A DNA stretch of 64,000 nucleotides from Aphrophora alni (GCA_963513935.1 OY740774.1:27609949-27673948), one strand, 5' to 3'. Counted from the first letter of the stretch, positions 11,314 to 24,816 are shown. Made by a program: numbers and translations. The notes: generated by a model not told the origin, from the sequence alone.

Positions 11314-13507
11314 TTTTAATAGAAACTGTACTGCAAGTAAAATAAAAACTAAATAATTAAACTAATACAAAGTATAAATAAAATAAAAACTGAAATTTTA
11401 TAAATATAATAAAACTTTAAAATATAATATATTAAACTTTATAAAAACCTAATGTTGTTTATAATTAACACGCACTGACTCACTAAGACACTGACGCTTC
11501 AACTTCAACGCACTTGAAAACTTTAAGCACTAACAACTATCTGTGTAGTATGTACTGTACTGTATCTGTTAATTTAGAGTGGGGAAAACCTGTAACTAAA
11601 AGGCAGTAAATGTTCATACTTCCTCCCCCAAGTCTGAAAATGGTTCGATCCAAATATTGTCAACTGTGACACATTGGTTATTGAAAGGACAAAGAAAATA
11701 GAGCTATCACCCCTTGAAGACACGAAAAATGGTCTAACCCAATGTGAAAGTTTCAGGGGCTTGAAGGATTGAACCAATGACTTGGAATTCTTCATGTCAT
11801 GTGACAGGAGATGAACTGTCAATTATATTTCACAATAGATAAATTTATAACACAGTGACCTTTTTGAAATACTTGTGCGAAAGAGAAAATGAATGTGTGA
11901 GGGAGAGGTAAACCGACATTCCCCCCTTCCACTCGCTTCTCTTGTGACAATCCTTATGATAACAGTCCAACACTAACAATCTGCTTTTTGCTACTTACAA
12001 CACCCCTGTCCAATATGTAATGACTCTAACTCGACCCTTTATACAAACCAATAAACCAAACAGTTAACAAACTTTTAATTTGAAAAATAAATGTAATTTT
12101 GTTAAAAGTTATAAATTCCGAAGATTAAAATATATGATAGGCTACATTACACGTTGTACGGTCGTTCAGCCAGGAAATGTGCTGAAAATCTGGTAGGCCT
12201 ACTGTATATTTCAGAAAAATGTCAAATGTATATATAATATATACCAAAAACGTCATATAACATAATGTAAAGGAAATTTTTGTCTAGGTAATAAAAAAAT
12301 ATATTTGATTTCAAAAACGAGTCTGACAAAAATTAAATAGAAAACGTATTTTAATAACTTGTAATCGCCTAAGTTTGAAAAAAATATAAAGAACATTAAC
12401 GAAAGACTTTTTTAACCAACACTTTTAATTAATATTTCAGTTACGCATAAAAGTTACACGTTGTTGAAACAGTGTCGGGCGTGGTTTAAAATCGTGACTT
12501 TAAGGTACAGTATTAATTAATTATTGTGAATACATAGTAGACATTTTGACTATTATTTTAAGCATGCATGAGGTCGTTTTATGATTACATGGCATTTTGC
12601 CGTCGCGAGAATCAAATTTAATAATAAGTAAATATAGCTCGATTTTTACGATTCAAACTTTTATAAATTCGCCGAACGCTTAAATACCCTGAATCGTGAA
12701 TCCAATGATATATAAAACTTGTCGAAATCCCATCACGTTTTAGTTTTCCAAAATTCAATATTTTGAAACTGGACTAAATAGATTTAAAAGAAAAGATCTC
12801 TGGTGTGTCTAGCTTGACTTCTCTTAATAATGATACATTTGCCACCTTCGGCGAGACGCGACGTTTGTAGAAGCAAATCGCATAACTAAGTATACCCAAC
12901 AGTGTTTTATATCTAGGATTGAATTATAACATAATATTAGGTTTTTTGCTCATTTCTTACACATTAAAATCAAAATTGTGCAAAATCCTTTCTTAGCATC
13001 CCTTAAATTTTCGTGTAATTATCGATTTTGTTCTACATTGATTAATTTTATTATTAGTAGAAATTTTAATAAAATATAAATATGTATATTGTATATGAAA
13101 ATGTTTAATAGTAACCTGCTTAAAATTTTATTTTATACTTCGTGAAACTGGCCAAACGATTACAAAATAAAATAAAGCTTAGATTCGTTTAATGTTTTAC
13201 AATTGCTCCCTTCCCAACCAACCTTTGTTTACGCGCTGCTTTGTTTCCAGCCGTTTCTATTTTTAGAAGGGACTGTCTGAAGTGTTTATGGCAGTACTTC
13301 CGTTAGTCAGTCCTTTGCGTTAAGGTTTTTTTTTAATTTCTCTATATTTTACCTGCAAAATATATATTCATTTTCCTTACATATTTCTTGCACACAAGGA
13401 GAAAATTTTTCCCTGACTTTAAATTTTTTCCCTGACCTTTCCCTGACTTTTCCAGAAATATTAATTTCCCTGACAATTCCCGGTTTTCCCGGTCGCTCGC
13501 CACCCTG

Positions 13508-15395
13508 ATAAATAAATCAATAATTTCAAGCATTTTATTTTATTTCTTGAGTTGTTAATACAAATGGTTCTGTGGCGATAAAAATCAGAGCAGTATTGCC
13601 AATTCATCAATAAATTAATAAATGGTTATTTCTTGATTAATTAATAAATAATATTACAGGTTTCGGCGATAACAAAAAAAAAAAAAAAATTAGTGTATTC
13701 ATTGATAAATTAATAAATAATGTTACAACTTTTTGAAATAATAGATCAAAGGAGTAATGCCTATTCATTGATTATTAATTCCATATTATACATATAATTT
13801 GAAATTAGATGATCGGAGAGAAGAAATTAAAAATTAAATATTTAAATAAGCTGACTTTTTAATGAATAAATAGGTTAAGAAAGATATTCTTTATGTTTGT
13901 TGTTATATAAACACACCAGTAGAAAATTAAACCCATTTCAAATGTGAAATAATACAGGGGTATTATTTTGTGACCAATCTTCTTAGTTCTGAGGGGTTAC
14001 ATTCTGAAGGGATACATCTGTGGTTCAATACTCAGCACAGATCCATCCTAGATTAAAACAATTCAGTCTTCTTTTTATATTCTATACTGATTGAGAAAGT
14101 GAAGTGTACGAAATATTTCAGAACTCTACTGTTCTTTTGTGTGTATGTTTTCTTACTTGTGTGCTATTAGTTAATACCAAGGACCACTTTCCAAGATAAG
14201 CCTGTGTAGTCCAGGAGATGGAAACTTCATTTCTTAGAGATTTGTTATTTGAGTTTGAAATTATCATATAATTGGAATCTCGAACAAGGGATTTCTGTAA
14301 ATATGTGACTTTTCAAATTGATAAAAACCAACATGTTATTAGGATACCAAGAGATGTTAGGTTTAACATGTTAGGCTAAGCTTTACATTTTAAAATGAAT
14401 TGTAAATGTAAAAGATCACTTGAGTAAAGACTTTAAAGAGACGTTTTAAACAAAAAACTTATTGAACTTAGTAAAGAAGTATTAGAAATTCTAAGGTCAT
14501 ATGAATTTGACATTTATTTGGTAAATAATCTTAGACTGTAACTGACAGTAAAAAAATGTCTAAAGCGAACCAGTGTGATTATAGATAAAACATTGTAGTA
14601 AACTAAATGAGTCGTTAACTCTGTATGGTGCTGTTTTTTAGCTAGATAGTCATAAGATGAAAATATAGAAAACAACACACAATTATTCGTAAAAGGATTA
14701 ATTGGTATCTGTCAGCATAGAAGAAGTTTATAGAAGTCTTGTTGAGAGATTTGAAGCAGAAAGATGTGTTTTGAATAGACACATTTCAAAAAGATGGTGG
14801 ACTAAACTAATTTAAAAACAGTAAAGTGTGTTAATCGGAAGATGGGTTAAATAAAGAGTAAATTTAAATGAGTAAAATAACTTTGCTATGTATTAAAAAC
14901 TGTAATATGAAAATATAATAATGAAAATAATTTGTGTTTGATTAAATGTGAAACAGTTGTGAAATTTTCAAAATAAGGAAAAACTACAATTTTAAGACAT
15001 CTTTAATATTTTAAACTATGATTTAAAAAAAGAGACTTTTATATACAAATCTTAATGTTTTTTATGTATAATGTATATTAATTAATAATACTTCCGTTTT
15101 GTTAGATGAAAATAAATTTGCCCTGTGGTAATAGAAATGATACTTGAATTGTAATGTTATTATAAAACTTCTTTAGACTTAGTGTGTATTAAGTAACTGA
15201 TAAGAAGATAATAATGAACCTTTTAAACCCCTTTAAAGATATGGAGAAATAATAATATGCAGATTTTCATAATGCTCAACTTTAGTTCCACTTGTGATAA
15301 GCAGGAGCTAAATGACTATAAAAAATAACTATAGTATGTTTTAACAATGCAATCCAAGTAATATATCACAGATATCTGTTATTTTATACACTCAC
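13508..15395. other. Intron sequence with one foldback-family copy
   Basis: AT-rich. It holds the repeat copy at 13970-14215 (listed separately) and an A13 run near 13674-13689. The remainder to the exon 15 donor shows nothing recognisable. Confidence 0.4.
13970..14215 (+). repeat. Copy of the 54-kb foldback repeat
   Basis: The first 45 bp (TTCTTAGTTCTGAGGGGTTA) match 54299-54335 directly. The rest, including TCTTACTTGTGTGCTA and CCAAGGACCACTTTCCAA, matches the inverted left arm at 53975-54175. It therefore belongs to the same family, which is present in two places in this gene. Confidence 0.7.
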
Positions 15396-15501
15396 CTGAC
15401 TTAGTATCTCCATTTACTTGCTTTGTGGGCACAATGGAAACATTTTGAGTTGAATCTGACTTTTCTACTCTTACAACAGCAAATGAATCTTGCTTGGAAG
15501 G
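15396..15501 (-). CDS. THOC2: THOC2 exon 15 (local), C-terminal tail
   Basis: Codes local residues 858-892 plus 1 nt: PSKQDSFAVVRVEKSDSTQN, VSIVPTKQVNGDTKS. It is low-complexity and polar, as expected after the Tho2 domain. Support comes from clean sites (acceptor ttttcag, donor gtgagt) and exact phase agreement on both sides (0 in, 1 out) rather than strong homology. Confidence 0.85.
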
Positions 15502-15959
15502 CTGAAAAATGAAAATGGTAATTAATCATAGCCATGGTTTAAACTCGACAAACATAGTTAAGTTATATACTACTAGAAAGAGCAGAATCTCTACTATACC
15601 AACGTATAAGAGTTATTCCAAAGATACACAGATGTATAATAGATATTTCACGATTCGTTACGTGTCATTAAATTTTGGGAAAATGTTTGGTAAATGTGCT
15701 TTCATAAATAACTGTCTATACTTCCCTGTGCATAAATGATACAAAACTTTTGAATACACAGATGGAATGAAGAAGAATTTATCTATCAGATAATGTCAAG
15801 ATTTAGTAGACTAAACAAAAATATGAACTTGTGAAAAATATACAAATGTGACGTTTGTTTGAGAGATGAAATGTTGACTCGTCAGCACTGATCAGGTACA
15901 GCAGCGTGTAACACTAACTTTATCCAATTTAACCATATGACATATTACGAATTTTAGAC

Positions 15960-16145
15960 TTTAGTTTATATAAAAATGCAAGTTCAGATCTTTAGCTTTC
16001 CATTGATGACAAATTTATTCAATTAAATGATGTTTAGTGGGTGCAACATTGAATGGAAAGTAAGACTTTTTACGTGTCGCTATAGTTGTTTTGTGTCTCA
16101 CTACCGCTTCCAGGGTGGGAAAGGTATCCAGTTAACAATACGTTG
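15960..16145 (-). repeat. Diverged end of the TTAA (piggyBac-like) family
   Basis: TTTAGCTTTCCATTGATGAC, GTTTAGTGGGTGCAACATTG and AATGGAAAGTAAGAC align with the right-end region of copies A and B (TTAGCTTTCCAACG, TTTTAAGTGGGCGTAACGTT, GAATGGCAAAATACG). It is more diverged than the others and lacks a clean TTAA end. Confidence 0.5.
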
Positions 16146-17094
16146 TATAGTAGCGTTAAAGCCATTGCAAGGTTAAATAACATCATATTCATATAAAATA
16201 CAGCTTAAGCTTTATGTCAATACCCAGGTACCCTTTACATATTCTTATTTACATATCTTTTGTTATTTAAAGACAAATTATCAAATCCTTTCAGATCCTC
16301 GTTATTTGAGTCTATTAACATCGATTCATATACGTTAAGATATTTGAATATGGAAAAAAAACTTAAAAATTAAAGTCAAATGCCCCATCGATCAATACCC
16401 GGGTACCCATATGTAAGAATTTAGTATTTTTACAAAATTGCAAAATAATAAGTAATTAAACTGATATCTAGGGATAGAAAGATTTAATTAATATATAAAT
16501 AAACTAATTTATATAACTTTTAATCAATTTTATTATAAAACTTATTATAATTTATACATAAAATATTGTTATATTGAATTTATTCTTCATTTTTTATAGG
16601 CACCCTGGTATGATCCTACAACAATTTTTCATCCAGTGGAATCTGTCTCTTGAGTAGACCCACCTGACTCACTTGTTGTTGCTTTGCTTGTAGAATTTAT
16701 TGGTTTTCCATAGATAGTTTCGATCGCAATCCGAGTGGTGAAATTTCTTATAATTTGAATATTTTGAGATCGTTCTTCAATCGATGGCATATATAATTCT
16801 TCACTTAGTTGTCACAAAAATAATAGGCGCTCGTTTGTCTTTTTTAAAAATCATTTTGTTATTTTCGTTTCTTGTTATTTAATCTGCCTAACCTTAGATA
16901 CAATTGGATAAGTGCATACACTTAATGTTAGACAATGGGTTGTATTCATTCTGAAGACTAGTAACCAAGAAAACACAGAACCCAAGTGAAACCACACATT
17001 GGCCATAAAAAAAATTCCTTAAAACTATGACAAAAATAATGGATAAGGACATACAAAGAGAATCACAAGGACACCACTAAAAGGTTATATCCAC
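16146..17094. other. Intron sequence, nothing recognised
   Basis: AT-rich. Repeated CCCGGGTACCC-like words (near 16225 and 16400) were noted but not explained. Confidence 0.35.
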
Positions 17095-20065
17095 CAGGTA
17101 ACAAAGGCATTGGAGGACCAGAAGGATAGCGCTATGTGCCTTTCTGACATTGGAGGTGTTTTCTCCATTGGAAAATAAAAGAATTCAACAGTGAACATAG
17201 AAAAATCAATTAAAGCTGAAGCAGAAGCAAGCATACCCAAGATAAAAACCAGAAAAACACGTCCAATGAACATCTGGTGGACACACACACTCACCGAACT
17301 TAGAAGAGAAAGACAAAAAGCCCGAAGACAGTGGATGAAAAAGAGGGACACGGAAAGCAGAAGCACATACAATCGAGCGAGTGCAGTATGCAGAAGAGCT
17401 GTTACGCAGGAGAAGCGCAACAACTGGAAGGAATTTGTCAGCTCTATAAACTCTAACACACTCTCAGAGACAACTTGGAGAAGGTTCAAAAGCATTGAAG
17501 GAAGACACAGTGCCAGAATTAACTACATTATGACTCCAGATAACCGAATCATAAAAGAAAACAAAGACATGGCAAGTAGTTTCAACTTATTATATGCAAC
17601 GAAGTCAGCCTTCGCGACATCTTATCCAAAAACCTTGACCAGAGAAGAACAGTACCTCTCATGCAACAGCGACACCTTGTGTCTACATAAGGATACAGCG
17701 GACTCGATGAATGAACTTTTGCAGGCAATATCTGAAATATGGAACTCTGCTCCAGGAGAAGATGATATACACAACTCTATGCTCACTAACCTTAACCCAA
17801 GGCTCCTTAACCTGGTCTTGTCTCATTTCAACAGTGTTTGGATTCCTCAAGGCTGGAAGATAGCAACTATCATCCCCATCCTGAAGCTGAAAAAAGACCC
17901 TACACTACCAAACTCCTATAGACCAATATCACTGACATCTTGCCTAGGCAAACTTATCGAGAGAATAATAAATAACCAGTTAGTTTGGAGATTGGAAAGC
18001 GAAGAAAAGTTACACTCAAAGCAGTTTGGCTATAGACCAAGAAAAGGCACTGTGGATGCACTGCTGCACTTCACTGAATCGAATTACAGTGGTTTTGCTA
18101 ATAAGGCCATGACTGCTGCCGTAATGATTGACTTGGAAGCGGCCTTTGATAGAATTCCCCATTCTACAATAATTTTACATTCTCTGTTGCTGGGAATTAG
18201 AGGGAAAATGTTAAAGTTCCTGAAAATTTTTCTAACAAATAGAAAGATAAAAACTAAGGTAAACAACTCAGTTTCGGAAGAGATCAAAGTTGTTAGTGGT
18301 ATTCCTCAGGGCTCTGTTCTGAGCAGCACTTTATTCAATATAGCACTCAGTGATATGCTAGAAGGGATGCCTGCCTCGGCTGAAGGTTGTATTTTTGCCG
18401 ATGATATTACCATTTGGAACACAAACAGGGACCCAAACAAAGCCACTCAAAATGTCCAGGAGGCATTGAACACCATATATGTATGGACAGAAAAATGGAG
18501 CCTAAACATCTCATTATCCAAAACCGAAAGCACAGTCTTCACAACAAGATATTCACTCAAGAAATTTGTGCCGAAACTGATTCTGAAGGAAACACTCATC
18601 CCGTTCAATGCTAACCCAACACTCTTGGGAATTACTATGGATCCAAAATTACTTTGGCGGACCCACATAGAAGGAGCCACTGAAAAATGTTTAAGCAGAT
18701 TAAACCTATTAAAAGCGGTAGCTAGTAGAGACTGGGGCACTGACACTTTGATGTTGGGACTTTTTTTGATGTTGATGTTAGCTTTTGTGAGATCCAAAAC
18801 AGTATATGGAGCAGAAGTTTGGAGTTCTGCAGCAGTTACACACCTAAATAAAGTAAAGCGCATCCAAAAGTCAGCTTTGAGGATCTGCCTAGGATACCAA
18901 AGAACCACCCCTGCAAGTGCAATGGAGATAGAGTTGAACATTGAACCCATGGAGATTCATCTTGATAAAATAATCACTCGCAAGTATCTGAAAATCCTGT
19001 CGCTGCCTTAATTGGTTTCTGCAGCTAAACCCGAACAACATGCACCCCAACACAAACATTCCTTCTACCAATGCGTATCCTCCTCCATCAAAATCTTTCC
19101 TGAGAAAATCCCTATAGTGAACCAGAAGCCTCCTTGGACCTTATTTCCTCCAACATTAGACTCCAACTACCTGATGCTGTCTCAAAGAGAGATCTGCCTG
19201 ATGTGCAAAGAACAGCTGCACTAGAAGCTATCAACCGCCACTACGAGTGTTACTACAAGGTTTTCACGGATGGCTCACTAGATCGATTGAACTCGAGATC
19301 TGGAGCAGGTTACTTTGTGAATGATACTGGTGAATCATTCTGCGGCCATAGCTCACATCGCGGGTGTGGATCGGCGAGATGTCTGCATCTTCAGTGACTC
19401 CATGAGTGCACTGCAGCTCTTGAAACAGTACAGACCATCAGACTACTATCACAGAACAAGCGACATCCATCTCATGCTTAAAAAATTAAGAAACCGAAAC
19501 ATTTGGTTTCCATGGGTCCCTGGGCACTGTGGTCTGCGGGAAAATGAGGAGGCGGACAGAATAGCTAGGACAGCCACCGACTTGGGCCCAATTCCACTGA
19601 GCAGTCTGTCACTGAGTGCCAGCATTGCTCTTTGTAACGGAGCTCTACAGGAAAAATGGATTGAACAATGGAACAATGGAAAAAATGGTCATCACTCCAT
19701 TCAATACAAGGAAAGCCAAACGATATGGCAACTTTACAAAGGAATCCCCCGATCAGTTTCGACGTTTGCATCTAGGGCAAGAACTGGGCACATTGTGACT
19801 CAGGCATATCTTTTCCGTTTTGGACTGGCTGAATCGCCGGTCTGTTTGGTTTGTCAGGAACAAGAGGAGACTCTTCAACACATCCTTCTTCAGTGCCCTG
19901 GTCCGGGGAGTGCTGCCGGGAATATGTTGAGAACCATGCTAGAAAAGGATTGCACCCTTAAGAGAGTACTGACGAACATCTTTAGGAGACTGGCCAGAAA
20001 TGTTTATGAGAGACACCATGTGGTTGGTATCACCTGATACTAGATACACGCACAAGAAGTAAGTA
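17095..20065 (+). mobile_element. I/Jockey-type non-LTR retrotransposon, 5'-truncated
   Basis: Contains reverse transcriptase, RNase H and a C-terminal Cys/His knuckle in the order of RNase H-bearing non-LTR elements (I and related clades). The apurinic endonuclease domain is missing, so the copy is 5'-truncated. The 3' end is ACAAGAAGTAAG followed by AAGT-rich repeats, and the same tail closes the fragment at 37.36 kb. It is inserted opposite to THOC2 transcription. No target duplication was identified. Confidence 0.85.
17179..20037 (+). pseudogene. Non-LTR ORF2: reverse transcriptase plus RNase H, broken
   Basis: 17179-19011 is one open frame of about 610 residues. It has the fingers motif SYRPISLTSCLGKLIERII, the first Asp in MIDLEAAFDRIPH, then SGIPQGSVLSSTLFNIALSD and the catalytic FADDITIW. 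A TAA at 19009-19011 follows KILSLP. The RNase H domain is then split over two frames: VFTDGSLDRLNSRSGAGYFV (ending by 19397) and DVCIFSDSMSALQLL, WVPGHCGLRENEEADRIA (from 19321). Residues expected between them are missing, implying a deletion. The knuckle CLVCQEQEETLQHILLQC (about 19846-19899) closes the protein. It cannot be functional as it stands. Confidence 0.85.
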
Positions 20066-20591
20066 GTAAGTAAGTACTGTAATAGCTTATACTTATGCTT
20101 ATGATTAGTCATCTTAGAAGAAAAGATGCTCAGATGATGTCTGATAACGTAAATAGACTATTATTGGTTTGGGAATGGTACCAGGAAGGTCTTCGATGTA
20201 GTTTAAAAGGTTTACTTGAAATTACCACATAAACAGACTTAAGAATGAGATATGAAGAAACTCAGATATTGTAAAACTTGAGAGATTAGGCCTAAAATGG
20301 TATATTGGTTATCTTCCAATAATCAGATCCATGGTTACCTACACTTTTCTGTTATAGTAGTCATAGGTAGAAGAAAAAGTGACAGCCGTCAATCAAGTTG
20401 CAGAAAGTGCATTTGATAGGGTTTACTTAATATTACAAAATATTATTATTTTTTAAATACTCAAATAAAAGATATGAGAAATATATTAACTGTGCAGTCT
20501 TCAAGTTTGGTTCGAATTTAGAAAGGTATCGACTTCAACACTTTTAAGGATTTATCATCCAAAAGTAAAATTCAAAATATTTTAAACTCAC

Positions 20592-20849
20592 CTTATCAGT
20601 GACAATGTGAAAGTTTTCTTCACGAACCATATGAACCATTCTAGCTTTCAGCTGTCCTGCATAACTGGTAGCCAATGTGTACAAGTCTTGTCTTTGGTTC
20701 TTTTCATCTTCCTTTACTTTCTCAATCTTCTTTTCAACACATTGAGCAAGTTTCGCCAATATAGGGAAATGTGGCAGGATTTTAATAAGAATAATCAAAG
20801 CATTACGGATTTGTACATAATCTTTGGAGTCTAGACACACCATCATTGC
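20592..20849 (-). CDS. THOC2: THOC2 exon 14 (local), end of Tho2 domain
   Basis: Codes local residues 772-857, 86 codons: AMMVCLDSKDYVQIRNALII, LIKILPHFPILAKLAQCVEK, then DLYTLATSYAGQLKARMVHM and VREENFHIVTDK. This finishes the Tho2 domain (IRN-L-IL-KILP...LA--YAGQLKAR). The acceptor is tttcacag and the donor gtgagt. Downstream exons are far less conserved. Confidence 0.96.
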
Positions 20850-22600
20850 CTGTGAAACACAATTATTGGACATGTAATTGTTTGTTTAACTTAAAATAAT
20901 GTAATACGCCTACTGAAATCAAATATAACTTACAAAGTTTATCTTCAAAAAAATATTAAACCTAAGCTTTTCCTGCGGAAACAAATGAAACACAAGCGGT
21001 GACCACTGGTGGGAACATTAAGAATACCTTTATGTTGCATGCATAAATGTTGTTCAAAGGCAGACAGTTCCTAATAGCCAAGAATCACAAGAGCCATATT
21101 AGTCTCTTTCATCATGTTTTAACCTTGAGGGTGCGGTCTCATATGCATGTTACAACACACAGCCTCAGTACCTGTAGACAAGTATTTTGTTTGTAACTTT
21201 CTTGTCTGGCGGGTATGTTTATAACATTACATTACATTGAAATCACTCTCTTGACCTCGTTTCCCTACCACGACAGGTGCTCAGTTTAACTATACTGTTA
21301 TTTCGCCCTTCCCTTTTTCTTATTTTATTTAAAGTATTCCGTCACAAATTTTTACTTTTAAAGCGAGTTCTCTTGTGACTAAACTCCTATATCTTTCTGT
21401 GGTTTTGAATTGATTAATCCATTTATAATTATCACTTAATTGCTGTGTACTTTGCTTCAAATAATTATGTTTATTTGATGATTTTCTTGATTTATTAAAA
21501 TTTGTGATTTTATAATTTCATTGAGTCATGTGCCTTGGTGACAGACAGTGTGCAGTGTTGTATTTCAGGATTGGATAACATTTTGAGGTGTTGATTGGTT
21601 TTATTTGAATTATTTAATTTATTAATTTTATTATTTATTATCTCTACATCTTCCCTTCTACTATTTGAATAAATTCTAGGCCTCTCCTTGTCCTTCCACA
21701 ATTTGAGTTTACAGGAATTACTTACTACCCTCCCTCTCTCCCATTTATTTATCCCCCTTTGCTTATTTATTTTATACTTTGTCGGCGATTTGCTTTATTT
21801 TATTCTTTTTATTATTGTGGATAGTGTACTTCAAAGCGGCCACCCTATTCATGTACCTGATTTTCTTCGGGACGTTTCCTGAACTTCTGGAATTATCCAT
21901 CTGTCCTATCTCTTCTTTCTTCCTTGCAACCTCTTGTTCCCCCCCATCCTTTTACACTCCTGTTTATCAACAATTTCCTTAAAACTTTCTTCTTTTATTT
22001 CAAATTAAATAAATAAATTCTATTTTCGGTTTCATCAAAATTGGTTCATCGGTCTCATCCTGTGTCGTCACAATTGGTATAGTCACATCCGGTTTTTCCC
22101 TTAACACAGCTTCACTTGTTGAGGGGTGGGTATTTTTTACTCCAGATGGGAATGCTGGAAACTTTAGTGCCCCTACCACACAACCAAAACTGGGGTCCTG
22201 CCTACCTAATTGTACTAAGAAAGTTATCCTTTTCCAATCAACTTTTTATTTATTAATTTTATCAAAAAACTTCTTTCTTTATTATTTATTTGTATTGTTA
22301 TTCTGATTGTGAAACATTAAAAACTTTTTTGGACGAGAATTTTTGAAAAGTTTAAACTTTAGCTTCACGTAACTTATGAACGAGACAAGATAGAAAGAAC
22401 TTATAAAGAAGGAATCAAAAATACACTTTGAGAAGTATACTGTGACAACCTCTAAACCAGTTTTTTCATAAATTTAAATTCCACAAATTAGTTCCAATAA
22501 TTGCCAAATATTCTAAGTTAGTTAGGGAAGCAGTTTGAAATAGATCACTTAGTAAAGGTCACATTTAGTGATAAGTGAATTTGTATTCTGGTGCTTGAAG
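20850..22600. other. Intron sequence, nothing recognised
   Basis: Between exon 14 and piggyBac-like copy B. Less AT-rich in 21150-22220. Short frames show no signature. A G/C-richer segment near 22100-22200 was not identified. Confidence 0.35.
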
Positions 22601-23990
22601 GTTAGGGTGACCACGTCAAACTTTTAGGCATAATTAGTATTTTTCTAAAGCTAGGCCTAAAACAAAAGCGTTAGATTTTACTAATACAATATACTTTACA
22701 AAGAATAACACACATATTCACTTGTATACTCATATAAAACACTAAATATAAGACAATTTGCATATAGCCTAGACTTATCATTTTCCTTTTAGGTAATGAC
22801 AAATATAAACCTTTCACAAACTAGAAATTCACTAAAAACATAATCTTTAGATATAAAAACACATATATTGTAACTTGTATACAAAATATATACAATTTGT
22901 ATAAACAAACCTTCAAAATAAAATAGATATGTATTCCCAAACTGTTACAGCGCTAAGTGATTTGTTATAGTAATTTCATCACACCATTGCGTATGTTCCG
23001 GGCTCAAACAAAACCTTTATTATCAATGCACAAGTTTGTAACATACACAAAATTAAAGATTGAAACCTCATCTTTGGAATGATGTAAAATAAAACAGTAA
23101 AATCTATGACGTCAATGTAGAAATATGGAATAGCGTCTAAATACTCCAAGTAAAGAGAAGGATCAAAATATTCAGTAAACTACATCGTAGACTGTATACA
23201 ACTCGTAAACTATATAACTTAGGATGATTTCGTCTTCATAGTTCGAAAGAGGAAGAAAAATACTATATAATATTGTCAACTTGTAATATTTGGACAAGTT
23301 TTACTATTTCGAAAAAATATATGAACATATAGGTGATAAAAACTTGCGGCAAATTGTCGCAGCCTCTCAACTTCAGTCAAATCTTGTATTACAATTTTAC
23401 GCAAGTTTAATTTTTCTAAACCTGGTTATGAAAGATTGAAAAATTACCTTTTCAATGGTATAGAATACATTTCGATAATATAATATCTACTAGGACAAAA
23501 GTTGAATTGCAAAAAATGTAATTTTTAGCGTGTAAAATAGCGTTAAAATTCTTGATTTGGTTTAATTTTTATATAATAAAAACTATACTAGTTGGAAACA
23601 TTTGAAAAACACCGTTTTGAAGAGAAAGACGCAATCTATCAAGCAGTGTTATGTCAGATGTGACAGATTGAAATTTCGAAATAGGAATAATTGACAAACG
23701 AGACGAATGTTTTGTTTAAAACTTGTTAACGTAAAACTTGGACGTTTCGCATCAAAAATATGCGAACTTCGCCAATTTTTGGAATATTATTTATAACAAT
23801 TTGTGGTAATTTTTTTGCATGATATGCATCTACGGAACATTAGCTTTCCAACGGTATTTTATTTATTGCGATGGGACAATTTTAAGTGGGCGTAACGTTG
23901 AATGGCAAAATACGTGATTAAGAGTTGGTGAAATCACTTGGGAGCACGTGGGCGACCTACTGTAGGTCGCCGTGCCGGTTGGAGGGTTAA
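22600..23990 (-). mobile_element. TTAA-family piggyBac-like element, copy B
   Basis: Matches copy A over its middle and right part, from GGTTAGGGTGACCACG (like 2122) to the right end TTGGAGGGTTAA at 23979-23990. A 21-bp palindrome (GGCGACCTAC, T, then its inverse) lies at 23951-23971. The left terminus and the 330-bp units are absent, so the left side is deleted or lies at an unrecognised point before 22600. Confidence 0.72.
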
Positions 23991-24687
23991 AAAAGCATTA
24001 TTATGCAACCAATCCTTAGAATTACATGATTAGAATTATATATATATATATATATATTTTTTTTTATTTACCTTTTATAAGACTCACAGCATTTTTTGCT
24101 TTTAAAATAGCCTTTGAATATTTTGAATTAACAAGTCTCCCCACAGTAAGATTCCAGAGGTTAAAATTAGTATAAAGTAAGCTTTTTTTAAAATACTGAG
24201 TCTTTCAAAAGATTTTAGATATCTTAAAACAAAAACAAAAATAATAAAACTAAAAGGTTGAATACCTAAATAGTGACTAACTATTTTTACCAAATTTTGG
24301 TTAAATCTGAAGATTTGTGATCTTAGCAAACTACAAGTAAGATTACAGTTAATGAGTAATTTAGAAAAAAAAGAAGAAGAAGAAAAAAAGAAGAAAATTA
24401 GCTTATTGGTAATTAGAATTATTTTAGTATTTTCCAATTTACCCATGAACCATAATTTTACTATATGTTTGGTACACTAAATTTAGGTCATAAACTCATA
24501 AACTTTCATGTTTACTAAAAACCTTTTGATTTGGGCTTATATTCAATCAGTGTGGGTCATTTTATATTTTTGTTGCCAACTCCCAAATAAGTTTTATTAA
24601 AGAAATAAAACTGACAATGGAGAGAAAATGATTAATTAAAGTAATTTAATTAGTCTTAAATAAAACTATTATGAAAATCTTGTTTAC
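23991..24687. other. Intron sequence beside exon 13
   Basis: Includes a short (TA)n at about 24037-24056. A purine-rich stretch around 24366-24400 (AGAAGAAGAAG) was also seen. The minus-strand frame 24102-24446 is low-complexity. Confidence 0.4.
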
Positions 24688-24816
24688 CTTAGTGACTTTG
24701 TAGTGCCACTTGTGACAGACATGACGGTAGTTCTCATAGCCAACCGAATCATTTGCTTCGGAAAACTGGTTACTCACTCTGAATTTAGTTACAAAACCAG
24801 GATACTTTGAACACTC
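24688..24816 (-). CDS. THOC2: THOC2 exon 13 (local), Tho2 domain
   Basis: Codes local residues 729-771, 43 codons: ECSKYPGFVTKFR, then DSVGYENYRHVCHKWHYKVT and K. YPGF and the Y-N-RHV-HKWHYK-TK motif are family signatures. The acceptor is ccaacag and the donor gtaaac. It is the same length as exon 12. Confidence 0.95.

Larger units (their letters stand above)
9634..13507 (-). mobile_element. hAT transposon with CAGGGTGGC ends, internally decayed
   Basis: The left end begins CAGGGTGGCTAGTG and the right end finishes as its inverse (GCGAGCGGC.. side: CTCGCCACCCTG). Both subterminal regions repeat TTCCCTGAC/TTTTCCCTGA, as in several hAT families. The flanks (TATAAACA left, ATAAATAA right) are only roughly alike, so an 8-bp duplication is not clearly preserved. 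Inside, on the minus strand, is one exon of a BED-finger hAT protein; the catalytic DDE and C-terminal hAT dimerisation parts were not found. A (TA)n tract lies at 9973-10017. Confidence 0.8.

Noticed and set aside
17085..17495. Minus-strand open frame of 136 residues
   Set aside because: It lies opposite the retrotransposon reverse-transcriptase frame and has no signature of its own; a shadow.
18447..18950. Minus-strand open frame of 167 residues
   Set aside because: Antisense shadow of the reverse-transcriptase frame.
20544..20591. Extension of THOC2 exon 14 past its donor
   Set aside because: The frame continues briefly (VSLKYFEFYF) but a consensus gtgagt donor and family similarity end at TDK.
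24102..24446. Minus-strand frame of 114 residues
   Set aside because: Low-complexity Phe/Ser/Ile sequence from an AT-rich and AAG-rich tract.
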